A stretch of 64,000 nt of DNA from Corinectria fuckeliana (taxonomy: Eukaryota; Ascomycota; Sordariomycetes; Hypocreales; Nectriaceae), in NCBI GenBank assembly GCA_019137255.1, contig WPDH01000024.1, forward strand, positions 1-64,000, given 5' to 3'. The notes under the pieces were generated by a model. The model was given only the letters and a program-made list of their open reading frames with translations, was not told the DNA's origin and did not search any database. The translations under genes were made by a program, and so were the position numbers. This document shows, in pieces, positions 54,904 through 64,000 of this stretch. Each line of letters starts with the position of its first letter. Within the stretch, counting starts at the first letter, position 1.

Positions 54904-55279
54904 ATGTCCGACCAGGTCCAGGAGCTTCTCGAGGTCCCCTCCGAGTTCGCCAGAGATGGCTACCAGTTCGTCAAGAGGTGCACCAAGCGTATGTCTGCCA
55001 TGATCCCGTGATCCGAATTCCTTTCCTTCGACTTTCTCCTGCTTCGTGCACCTGCTGTAACTGACGCTGTTTCCCCCTCCATAGCCGACCAGAAGGAGTT
55101 TCTGCGACTGTGCCAGGCCGTCGGTGTCGGTTTCCTCGTCATGGGCGCGGTCGGCTACGTTGTCAAGCTGAGTACGTCTTCAATCCGTGCTCCCTCCCTG
55201 GCGTCTAAATACCAGTCTCTAATCACATCCTCGCGCAGTCCACATCCCCGTCAACAACATCCTCGTCGGTGGTGCTTAA
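54904..55279 (+). CDS. SSS1: Sec61 gamma (Sss1), ER translocon subunit
   Basis: Three exons, 54904-54988, 55085-55171 and 55239-55279, giving 70 residues, the usual length. MSDQVQELLEVPSEFARDGY is the amphipathic N-terminal helix. KRCTKPDQKEFLRLCQAVGV spans the conserved loop into the single transmembrane helix (GFLVMGAVGYVVKL). The tail IHIPVNNILVGGA is the conserved C-terminus. The protein clamps the Sec61 alpha channel in the ER membrane and is essential. The intron phases (1, 1) and exact family match make the model firm despite its small size. Confidence 0.97.
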
Positions 55280-55642
55280 GCGAATGTCCATCTACCTGGC
55301 CACGAAACGAAACAAACAAAACGGGCAGCGAGCTGTACGAATCTTCGACGCGATTTTGCTGGGGAGGGCGTTTGCAGACTGGTTGGTGGCCCGAGGGAGA
55401 AATGCACACTTTGTCGAGTACAATGGGGCGGAGTTACGGATCATGGCGGGCACGCAGCATCTTACTGCGCTGGAATTCTCGAAGCAGCTCGTATCGCACT
55501 CTGGGGTGATGCGGTTTTTCACATCCAGGAGGTTATCCCTGGTTCAAGTTGATGGAAATGCGCTTGCTCATTCTGGGGGCGACTACATAAGGTGGTAATG
55601 TACAAATATCCAACATCTTTTCTGCAACATTTCTGCAACATT
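55280..55642. other. Convergent 3' flanks of Sec61 gamma and WD40 genes
   Basis: 3' untranslated sequence. A + strand frame of about 110 codons (55269-55598) overlaps the end of the Sec61 gamma gene and shows no domain. Confidence 0.4.
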
Positions 55643-57876
55643 TCAAGGCGCGGGATACCTCGACGGGAGCAGCTCCGGGTCCTCCTTAATAAACTCGTTG
55701 ACACTCCGTCCCATTGGCGGGTCGCCTTCATCGTCCATGCCCTGGTTGAACGAGTGGACGGTACACGTTCCTCGTGCCATGTTGTACCCGTTCCACGCAG
55801 ATGCTGTTTTGAAGGTCAGCGAGAGGTCTCACGTTGGGGACGTCAGCATGGGTAGGTACTCACCAACCAAGACCGGGGCGCTGGGGTGCCAGCTAGCATC
55901 GCGAACACAGGTTCCCCAGCCACCGGGTTCGTCGAGGTGGTAGAAGCGGGACCGGTGATCGAGCGGCCGCGTTCCCATCGTTGCCCTCTTGACGTCGATG
56001 GTGGCAGCCAGCGTGGCGTCAATGTTCCAGATGTACACCTTCCCATCTGTGCTGCCCGAGTACACGTATCGCGAGTTGGTCGAGCCCGGCGGCGAGAAGT
56101 GGCATCTGATGAGGGTCCGGAGCACCTTGTGGCCTCGGAACGTCACCAGGGAGTTGTCGTGGGGGTGGGGATCCCAGTCTTCCTCGTCGTATGTGCCTCC
56201 TCGATAGTCGAACCGGGACTGGGACACCCGGTCAAGGGAGTTGAATCTGTCCGTCGTCATTGCCATGCGCAAGTCCCACAGCTTCATGCTCTGGTCTTTG
56301 CCGTTGCTGAGGATGTAACGGCCGTCACCCTTGCTGTCGATGTACGTCAAGCCTTCCCTGTGGCCAACGAAGGCGCCAGCTTCTCTGCTGTCGCCCATGC
56401 TTCGACGATCCCACACCTTGAGCGTCGTGTCATCAGATCCGGAGTAGAGGATGTGCGGGGACTCCTTGTCGGCAAAGCAGACGGCGTTGACATCATCCCT
56501 GTGGCCTCGGATTCTGTGCACTACCGTCCGAGACTCGATGTCGTATACGATGATGGAGGACGAGCTCGTTCCCACAACGAGCTCTCTTCCGTCTCCCGAA
56601 AACCGAACCGACCAAATGCCGAATATAGAATGACCTCCACCGAGTCCGCTGTTGAGCTCCAGGGCATAAGGGTCGCCGCTGTCGTTCGGGTCCGTCGGAG
56701 CTATACACACCGTAGATGCAATAGACGTGTAGGCAAGCCATTTGTTGTCGGGGCTCAGCGTGGCGTCTGTGATGGTCCACTGGCCCCAGGGATAGAGGAC
56801 CGTCTTGTAGTGCACCCAGTTGTAGGGGTTTGACGTGTCGTACATTCGGACCTTGAAGTCCTGGCCACAGGCGTAAAAGAAGTTTCCGTCATCTGAAAAC
56901 TGGCCCGAGTACACGGGGTCGTTGAAATGAATGATTTGGTCCGCTCTGCTGCATGGAATCATGCTCTGGACGAGTTGAGGTTAGCTGAAAGCAAGGTTCC
57001 CCGCCGTGTCCATTACAACGTACCTGTCTGACCAAGTCAACGTTCCTCCGTCGCACTTCTCGGTCGCCCAGACCCAATTCACGCTCCAGCATCCGTAGAG
57101 AGAAGTGCTTGGTCTGGCCACGGTACTCGTAGTCATCTGTGCCGAAAACACCGGACCGCATCAGCCTAGCGCCTTCATCGCTTGGGACCTTGGGGAAGCG
57201 GTTTGGGTCTTTCGGTTCCCGCCGGTTCTGCATTGTCCACTGAAGAAACTCGGCTTCGCTTTCTGGGTCATCCTGGAACAGGACGCTGGTGAGGTTTGGG
57301 TTGCGCATCAGGGCGAGGAGTTGGCCCCTGTTCAATAAGCCCGTTCTTGCGCCAGCTAGGCGTATGTCAGCACGCGGTCCGTTGCATGGAAATGGGAAGA
57401 GAAAAGGTACTTCGCAGCATGTTTAGGATCCCCTCGGAACCTTCATTGTCTTCCTCGTTCCCGGTGCCTTCCGCAGGTCTGTCGGGGTTGGTTGGTGTCT
57501 CGTCCTCATCCTCGTTATCCACCTCGTTCTCCACCTCGTACTCTTCTTCCATCTCACTCTCAGACACAACAACGTAAAGTGCGCCATCCTCCCCTTCTGT
57601 CAAGTTCATGAGATTAGAGCACACACGACTGGATCCGAGGCCGAACTTACGAAACATTTCATCGTACTCCTCGTACTCGTCCAGGAAGGCTTGTTCGTCG
57701 TAGTCCACATCCTCCTCTTCGTCTACCTCGTCCTCGTCGTTATCCATGTCGTAGCGCCAGACTGGGGCGGATGTGGTCTCGCCCGCAAGACGCTCCTGGG
57801 ATTGTTCATCGCCGTTGCCGTTGCCGTTGCCAGGGCTAGAGCTGTGGCTTGCAGAGCCCTCTGCGTTGCCCTGCAT
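55643..57876 (-). CDS. WD40 protein, DCAF11/LEC14B type
   Basis: Five exons: 57876-57651, 57596-57411, 57355-57024, 56965-55864 and 55803-55643; about 668 residues. The N-terminus is very acidic (DNDEDEVDEEEDVDYDEQ). RGQLLALMRNPNLTSVLFQ and TKHFSLRMLERELGLG are signatures of the DCAF11/LEC14B group. WD repeats follow: NDPVYSGQFSDDGNFFYACG, YSGSDDTTLKVWDRR, YILSNGKDQSMKLWDLR, RYVYSGSTDGKVYIWNI. The WDRR and WDLR ends fit the DDB1-binding WDxR motif of CRL4 substrate receptors. The last exon contains ASAWNGYNMARGTCTVHSFN, closing the propeller. Likely a nuclear CRL4 ubiquitin ligase adaptor; fungal role unproven. Confidence 0.9.
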
Positions 57877-58798
57877 CGTCGATGATGACTTTGTTGGGGA
57901 TGCAGCGAGGAACCAGGCTGGCGGGACGGGCGGCAGGCTGGATGTAGTAGGATGCCCAAGATGCTTGCTAAGCGAGGCGTGGGGAGGGGAAGCTTTGGAG
58001 TAACGGTCTGGGGTTGTACTTGGTACCAGCTTCCGAGGGCGAGCAGCGTATGGCTGTTATATAGAGCAGATCAGGACAGAGAGATGGCGTATTACATTAG
58101 GGTAGGATTGAAAATATCATGTTGGGGAATGATGGCCATGGAGGCGCATTGATGCGTGATAGCAATGGGTGGCAGTGATGGGTGACATTGAAGAGAGACG
58201 TGGGCGAGCTCCAAAGCTCGTGACGACATGAGTGGCCGGGGATTAGATAATACCCTATCTTAGGTAGTTATTTCCGACACCGATAAGGCTACCCTATGGT
58301 TCCAACACTTGCCACCGCGGAGTAGACCAGCCTGCCACCCTGCCTACCAATTAGCTTTACAAAGAACGGTTTTTAGTAAACATAATGTTGAATCTTCCTC
58401 GCGTATGTATGTACTTTAATGATTTCAGGCTAGTTACTGAGCGCTGTGTGACAGCCTTGGTTCGTTCCCCCTCAACTCTTGCCAGAGGCGGTCTGACACG
58501 AATGGAACATCAGCAACCAGGTCCGTTCTGTCGGCAGATGCTTTGGGATGAGGACGCTGAAAGCGCATGTGAAAATGCACTGCATGTGAAGACGTGTCAA
58601 CCAAGTCAATCGTCACACAGCAACGTGCGTGCATGCTGACAATTCCGTTCGGTAAACGAGCCATCCAGTCAAATTGACGGAGGCTGAAGTCGCATGTGAC
58701 CCTGAGGTCGAGTCGCATTGTTGGGGGAATGAGGCCGCGTTAAAAATAGCTCTAGAACCTGGAGGGGAATTCCGGGGGTTGCGGTGCTAATGTAAGAT
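57877..58798. promoter_or_regulatory. Upstream region of WD40 gene
   Basis: The WD40 gene reads away from here on the minus strand. Only short, featureless frames occur. ACCTATC..TTAGGTAG-type imperfect palindrome is near 58250-58270. Confidence 0.35.
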
Positions 58799-59416
58799 AT
58801 GCTGTGGCCTTGTTGCTTTGCTGGGTCGGGCCACGTCACTAAGCTACAATCCCCGGACTTTGTGATGGGAAGTACTTATGAGATACGCATTTTAATATGT
58901 ACAACCATCTTTTCTCTTCCCCCCCAGAGTCTCGTATATCCACCAATGGTGTATTTGCCGACCCGCGCCGCACCCTCTTGCGCACGCGACAGTCTGCTTG
59001 GATGCACGTTCCCATATTCCAACTCACCTACATTTAAGATCGCCATGCCAAGGACAATGGAGCTTGTTGGTCGGGACCTTGATGCGAATGCGTTGGGGGT
59101 CGTCGAGGAAGAAGGAGTTGTCATCAATTGGCAGGCATCCATGGTCTTTAAGCATCTCGGTAGGGCCCAGATGCTTTCAGATGCGTACTTCAAACTGAGA
59201 AGTCAAAGCACAAAGGCAGTGGCTGTTCCGGGGCATATCTCGGATACTGAATATGTCAGATGGTGGGCAATAAATGCTGCACAGATAATTATACATTCTG
59301 TGGCGGAGTGCCCTAATTGTCTGACAGAATCCAATGTCACGGGCTTAGAGACCTGGGATGGATATGCGCCCTTCCATCAGAGGTGCTCGAGGCACCGTAT
59401 TAGGCCTACTGGTTGA
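58799..59416 (+). CDS. Hypothetical protein, orphan open frame
   Basis: An uninterrupted frame of 205 codons from ATG 58799, with an internal ATG at 59044 (MPRTMELVGRDLDANALGVV) that may be the real start. It contains GVVINWQASMVFKHLGRAQM, DTEYVRWWAINAAQIIIHS and a C-terminal pair ECPNCLTES. No family was recognised. It may be a species-restricted gene, a gene remnant, or a chance frame; the fairly balanced amino acid composition makes the first two somewhat likelier. Confidence 0.35.
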   Translation: MLWPCCFAGSGHVTKLQSPDFVMGSTYEIRILICTTIFSLPPQSLVYPPMVYLPTRAAPSCARDSLLGCTFPYSNSPTFKIAMPRTMELVGRDLDANALGVVEEEGVVINWQASMVFKHLGRAQMLSDAYFKLRSQSTKAVAVPGHISDTEYVRWWAINAAQIIIHSVAECPNCLTESNVTGLETWDGYAPFHQRCSRHRIRPTG

Positions 59417-60249
59417 CGATCGGAGGATCAAAGGTGAGGAACCCGACCGCTTGGACCAGGTACGACGGCAACCAACCAAAGTCAATGCAGGCACACCACG
59501 ACTCTCTCAAAGTGACTGGAAAAATACGAATTAATTAAGCCGATTACGCTCATTAATCTAGGACGTGTCTTCTTTGGCTCGAAACTTAAGATTGCAGAGA
59601 AGACCTAGACGGAGCGCGGTGCGGCCAATTAAGTGCCTACCGAGTCCCGGCCGGACCTTTCCATCTCCCCCTGTAGGCCCTTGTCGGCCCTGTAAACTGC
59701 CCCTAAATCCACTCTTCAATCCAATGCCGTCCAACCCATTCCAACCCATCCCTCCTCATCGCCTCATCTCCCTTAATCTTGCCTCGCTTCTGTTCTATTC
59801 CTGCGGGTGCAGCCAACGCACGAGATTCCCCCTTTTGCGTCGCGTTGCGCCGTGCTCTCCAAGCTGCCCGTGGCCTTTTCAGCAGTCCGTGCTCGTTCTT
59901 AGGCTAGGTTTAGGTAGGTAGGTACCTAGAACTGCCTTGGGAGTTGTTAGCGACCGCCTTGGCGACAACCGAACACGGGGCCCAAGACTACGAGTCGTCT
60001 CCCAGAATTCATCGCCTCGTCATCATCAGCACCGAGTATTCCGTCGCACGCGACTACTCGTCTCCCCCCATCGCAACCACCCATCGTCCCTTCTAGCGGC
60101 CGCGATCGCGCGAGTGTTCGGGGGCTTGCAGCGCTTCCCAGTCCCTGTCCCAGTCTCCGTCGACTTCCACGACTCCTCCATCGCCCATCATCATCATCAC
60201 CACCACCATCACCGTCACCATCACCGTCACCATCACCGTCACCTTCATC
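59417..60249. promoter_or_regulatory. Promoter and leader of GDT1 gene
   Basis: Contains a GGTAGGTAGGTACC repeat at about 59912-59926 and, directly before the GDT1 ATG, a CA/TC-rich 12-bp tandem repeat. CT-rich leader sequence is typical of fungal core promoters. No gene was seen. Confidence 0.4.
60183..60248. repeat. CATCACCGTCAC tandem repeat in GDT1 leader
   Basis: After a (CAT)n/(CAC)n stretch, the unit CATCACCGTCAC recurs three times up to two bases before the start codon at 60250. It lies in the 5' leader and would bring three-base-periodic CAC/CAT sequence next to the start. Confidence 0.85.
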
Positions 60250-61917
60250 ATGAAGCTCCGTACCAACCACTCGGCGCTGCTTCTCCTTCTTCTCCCCACC
60301 CTGGCCAAAGCCGCCGCTAGCTTCCCTCGGGACTCGGCCCCCGCCGTTGCACCGCTCGACAGCATCGAGCCCATTGTCCCCCCCGGCTCCAAGCGCCATG
60401 GCGTTCCCACCAAGGACGCGCCTGTCGATGGCAAGGACGGGAAACCCCATCTCGGCCCCTTTGTCGACACCGACGGTGTGAAGCGACCAGCCGACAGCGA
60501 CCAGAAGAGCCTGCCGCCCCTCGAGGGCCGACCCGACGACCCAACCATTGTCGACGGCAAGAAGATCCCCGAGACCAACGACGGCGTCATGTTTGACAAG
60601 AACCGCGCCTACGCCGAGGAGGGCACGACTGGACTCGAAGGTGGCATGACTGAGAAATCCAAGGCCAAGAAGGCCGAGGAGGATCGCACCGGCGAGAAGC
60701 TTGTTACCCAACCTCCTCCGCCAAAGGAACAGCCACCTCTACCGCATAGCGAGGAGGAGAAGCTTCAGACCGACGACGTCAAGGAAAATGAGGTCCCCAA
60801 GGCCTCTGAGAAGGACGACGACACGGGCTTCACTGGGCTGGACGTACGAACCGCCCGTATTCTACCTTTCACCTAACCTTGAGGTTGCTGACATCTGAAT
60901 AGAAGCCGGATCATCTCCCCGACAGGCCCAACGTGCAATCGCCTCCCATCCCCGATTCCGTCAACAAGAACCACCTAGACTTGAACAACGGAGGCTCATC
61001 CTCGGACAAGCCAACCGGTGACCACGGGGACGAGGAGGGAATCATTCAACCCTTCCACTCATTCATCCTCTCCTTCACCATGATCATCTTCTCCGAGATC
61101 GGAGACAAGACCTTCCTGGTGGCTGCGCTCATGGCTATGAAGCACGATAGGATGGTCGTCTTCACTGCCGCTGGCGGTGCCTTGGTTGTCATGACTGTCC
61201 TCTCAGCCATCATGGGTCACGCTGTTCCGGCTCTCATCCCCAAACGCCTTACCAGTTTCCTCGCCGCCCTCCTGTTTTTCGTCTTTGGAGCCAAGTTGAT
61301 GCGGGAAGGCCTCCAGATGGACCCAAACGAAGGAGTCTCGGCTGAAATGCACGAGGTCGAGCAGGAGCTTGCCCAGAAGGAGAAGGAGATGGGACGGAAG
61401 CGAGGCGACTCGGTCGACGCCTACGCCCTAGAGATGGGACTGAACGGGAATGGCCGGAGGTCAAGGACTAACAACCGATTGATCTCGCCCCCCCGATCCC
61501 CCTCGCAGTCTCCAGTTCGGGGCTCCTCCGACGGCTCCAACGCTCTCTCGAGCTTGCTTCAGGGCACCAGCAACCTGCTGTCGCTGCTGCTGAGCCCTGC
61601 CTGGGTCCAGACCTTTGTCATGACGTTCCTTGGTGAATGGGGCGACAGAAGCCAGATCGCCACCGTTGCCATGGCCGCCGGCCAGGACTACTGGTGGGTG
61701 ACTCTCGGCGCCACCGTTGGCCATCTCCTCTGTACCAGCATTGCTGTCATTGGCGGCCGAGCCATCGCTGGTCGTGTCAGCCTCAAAGTCGGTGAGTTGG
61801 TCCTCTATTCGAAAAGCCCCATGCTTCGTCAGCTAACTTGTTGCAGTCACTGTCGGCGGTGCCGCGTCTTTTCTCCTCTTCGGCCTCATTTACCTGCTCG
61901 AGGGTATATACAGCTAA
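60250..61917 (+). CDS. GDT1: GDT1/TMEM165-type Ca2+/Mn2+ transporter
   Basis: Exons 60250-60843, 60903-61791 and 61847-61917; 517 residues. A signal peptide (NHSALLLLLLPTLAKAAA) precedes a long, charged, Pro/Lys/Asp-rich luminal region to about residue 250. Two UPF0016 halves follow: FILSFTMIIFSEIGDKTFLV and WVQTFVMTFLGEWGDRSQIA carry the E-x-G-D-(K/R) motifs that bind the cation. A charged cytosolic loop with coiled-coil (EVEQELAQKEKEMG) and Ser/Pro stretch separates them. The last exon supplies the final helix (SFLLFGLIYLLEG). Family members exchange Ca2+/Mn2+ for H+ at the Golgi. The N-terminal luminal extension is longer than in yeast Gdt1. Confidence 0.95.
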
Positions 61918-62963
61918 CCGGGTTCAAATGCCATGCCACAACCTAGCAACCCCATGCTCTCACTCGAGACACTTCGCCAGCCACATTGGGTCTAATCCTT
62001 GTAATCTGCAACACTACACGGCCGCTCGATGACGCTCTTGCTTTTTTATCACGCATCAAAAAATGGTCAACACACTTCAACAGCCTAGTCGTTTTTGGGC
62101 GGGTTTTGCCTAGCTCTTCTGGACAAGATCAAACTACAGTATAACGCAACCAGCCATGGGCTCTCCTTCCCTATTTCCGCTTTCTCGTGTGTCGTCCTGC
62201 CACGGAATGGTTGTCTGGCGATGCCGAGGACAGATTGGGTAGCCGTACAACAGGAGTATCACAGGAGGGGGGGGGGAGGCTAAGCAAGAAAAGCCGGAGC
62301 ACGGGAATCGAAAGAAAAAAAAGGGAATGGATAATAAAACAGGATAGAGAGCATGGCTCGATCAGGGAATATACGACGAACTGGGGAGTTTTTAGGTGAC
62401 GTGGTCCTGTCGGATGGACTGCTACTGGTTGGAACTAGAGGCGATCCGATCCGATGCTGTTTGGCTTGTATCGGATTTTTGGAGGGTCGACTGTATAACA
62501 AGGACTGCGGGATCTGCGGCTGCAACTGTATAACACAAGTAGTGATAATGTCCGAGTCCAGTGTGGAAGTCAATTGACCGTTCGACAACACTTCGTGTGC
62601 TTCACCCCCTTCAAAAGACGACTTCATTAGCGACCACCATAAATGCGAGAAACTAGCACGTTGATCATTTAACGGAGATTATTTAGCAATTCCGAATAAT
62701 AATTGTCAACCCCCAACTCCATCCACAAATCCGTCCAGCAAATGTCTCGGACCAAGAAATGCCTCCCGTAGCCACCGGTAAATGAAGCAAGCAACCCACT
62801 GACTATCCCTTCCGAGGAGGTATTGATAAGCTAAGCCCCCGTTAAAAAATTGCTTCCCTTTGCTTGTGTCTGTTGATTTTGATGTCGTCTCTCGTTTCGT
62901 CAAGACCCACGGTTGTGGTCCGGTTGTTGATACATCTCAAATGCTCGTCGCTAGTCCTCACCG
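61918..62963. other. Convergent 3' flanks, no gene
   Basis: Between GDT1 (+) and the right-edge gene (-). A G run at 62269-62277 and an A run near 62316-62324 are present. No supported gene. Confidence 0.4.
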
Positions 62964-64000
62964 CTAGTCCTCGTCTTCTTCGTCAATAGGCGCCGGCGTG
63001 CGGCGCTCTGTGCGCCTCTTGGGCCGTCGGTGTCTCGAGCTGCTGATGTTACTGGCTGAATCGTCCGGCATGATGTCTCCCTCGTCGTATGCCCACTCGC
63101 TGTCGCTTCCCTCGCATTCGCTTCCCACCGCCCAAGCTGGGCGTTCGTAACCAGATCCCTGCGAGTTGCCCGAGTTGGGCCCAGGGAGAACGTCAATGCG
63201 GCGGCGGTTCTGGAGATTCTGCATCAAGCCGGCACCGCGCTGCCTAAGCGCCGTGCGAACCGTCTCTGCTCTGAGATGAAGCTTCTCAAAGGCATCCTCT
63301 AGATGCTCCATCCCCTTGTAGATCTCGCGCTCAATCTCTGCCAGGGCTGCCATCTCCATCTCCTCGTCGTTCGAAACTGCTTGCCGACCGGGCACCGTGG
63401 AGGACTGAATGCTCACGAACGACGCCGGGGTGGCGCCCCGCGAGTACACGGAGAAGGGCGTTGTGTTTCTCGAACCGAACCCAGAAGGTCCTCGAGGTCC
63501 TGGACTCATGGTTCGTGTGTGGTAGTAACCGTTGGCAGGGGTGGTGCCCCTCGACTCCATACCCGATGGGACATCCTCATCTGCACCTGACCAGAGGAAG
63601 CCATCGAACCGACCCGAGATCAGAATCTCCCATTCCGAATTGTTAATGTTGGATAGTGTGACGAGCAAATCATGGGTTTGGGGGTTCTTGATGAGATACA
63701 TGGCGGACTCGGCATCGCGGGGGACCTGAGGCAACCGGTAAAGCCGTTGGAGAGAGAGGCCGGTCTTGATGAGGAAGTCGGTGCGTGGTCTGTGAACTGG
63801 CGTCGGGGCACGGTTTCCTGATCGCAGCTCTCGTGAGCCAGTTATCAGGGCATTGAAGTATGGACGATCCTCGGACTCGAGGCTGGTGAGAATCGCAAAG
63901 GTCAAAGTCTCATCGTCCACATCCTGAGGGGGCGGGACGGGTGTCTCTGAAGTGGTCGACAACCATCGATCGACAGCGGATCTGACCTTCTTCGTTTGGC
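62964..64000 (-). CDS. Hypothetical protein, 5' part outside the window
   Basis: The frame is open from the right edge to the TAG at 62964-62966, at least 345 codons. It continues upstream of the first alternative start (63962) as KVRSAVDRWLSTTSE, so the gene begins outside the window. Visible parts: an N-terminal segment with ETLTFAILTSLESEDRPYF, then TDFLIKTGLSLQRLYRLPQ and TLSNINNSEWEILISG, a Ser/Gly/Thr-rich linker, a helical region (EMEMAALAEIEREIYKGMEH) and a C-terminal basic/acidic tail with RHRRPKRRTERR followed by DEEDED. The family is not recognised. The tail could act as a nuclear signal. Confidence 0.7.
   Translation of the reverse strand, partial: QTKKVRSAVDRWLSTTSETPVPPPQDVDDETLTFAILTSLESEDRPYFNALITGSRELRSGNRAPTPVHRPRTDFLIKTGLSLQRLYRLPQVPRDAESAMYLIKNPQTHDLLVTLSNINNSEWEILISGRFDGFLWSGADEDVPSGMESRGTTPANGYYHTRTMSPGPRGPSGFGSRNTTPFSVYSRGATPASFVSIQSSTVPGRQAVSNDEEMEMAALAEIEREIYKGMEHLEDAFEKLHLRAETVRTALRQRGAGLMQNLQNRRRIDVLPGPNSGNSQGSGYERPAWAVGSECEGSDSEWAYDEGDIMPDDSASNISSSRHRRPKRRTERRTPAPIDEEDED

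Noticed and set aside
55886..56833. 315-codon + strand frame opposite the WD40 gene
   Set aside because: Antisense shadow; the minus strand holds recognisable WD repeats with splice support.
33993..64000. Secondary-metabolite gene cluster
   Set aside because: No polyketide synthase, NRPS, terpene synthase, P450 or dedicated regulator; the reductase-like and phosphotransferase genes sit among housekeeping genes.
1..64000. tRNA or rRNA genes
   Set aside because: No A-box/B-box pair with a foldable cloverleaf was found by eye; a tRNA covariance search would be decisive.

Overview
ORGANISM. This is nuclear DNA of a filamentous ascomycete (Pezizomycotina, most likely Sordariomycetes). The genes have short introns (about 47-170 bp) with GT..AG ends and CTAAC-like branch sites. 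Several conserved eukaryotic single-copy genes are present (PDCD5, COQ4, Sec61 gamma, GDT1, a CHCHD2/Mix17 protein, a DCAF11-type WD40 protein). Two long blocks are nearly devoid of CA/TG dinucleotides, the footprint of repeat-induced point mutation (RIP). LAYOUT. (1) 1-8638: a Ty3/gypsy LTR retrotransposon on the + strand, mutated to extreme AT content, bounded by matching 130-bp terminal repeats. (2) 8639-24070: a 15-kb island of normal base composition holding mostly relic genes: a small kinase-fold protein, a PD-(D/E)XK nuclease-like gene, a casein-kinase-1 gene missing its catalytic core, a homoaconitase (LYS4) pseudogene, an endonuclease-like relic and a long repeat protein with a basic tail. 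Most carry frameshifts or TAG/TGA stops of RIP type. (3) 24070-33446: a second RIP block. Its right part is a Ty1/copia element (reverse transcriptase, RNase H, polypurine tract, LTR start). It also contains a pair of ~380-bp inverted arms. The copia LTR sequence at its right end recurs in inverted orientation at 8639-8729. (4) 33447-39819: housekeeping genes (UBX protein, Mix17, Lrp1/C1D, ketopantoate-reductase-like). (5) 39820-46284: a second, smaller relic-rich stretch (broken phosphotransferase, unknown gene, F-box fragment, RIP-type pseudogene). (6) 46285-64000: housekeeping genes again (PDCD5, COQ4, CPSF6-like RRM protein, phosphotransferase, Sec61 gamma, DCAF11-like, GDT1 and a gene running off the right edge). 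HOW IT WORKS TOGETHER. The living genes are functionally unrelated neighbours, not an operon or metabolite cluster: ER translocation and ERAD, Golgi/vacuole Ca/Mn homeostasis, mitochondrial coenzyme Q and CHCH biology, nuclear exosome, mRNA 3' processing, ubiquitin ligase. The window reads as the border between a heterochromatic transposon/relic compartment and a conserved euchromatic one. No previously undescribed multi-gene system could be demonstrated. The items most worth a second look are the inverted copia LTR pair, the ~380-bp inverted repeat, the tandem YW-motif protein, the CK1/nuclease relic pair, and a reductase-like gene without an upstream in-frame AUG. Exon coordinates were placed by eye from splice consensus and protein continuity.
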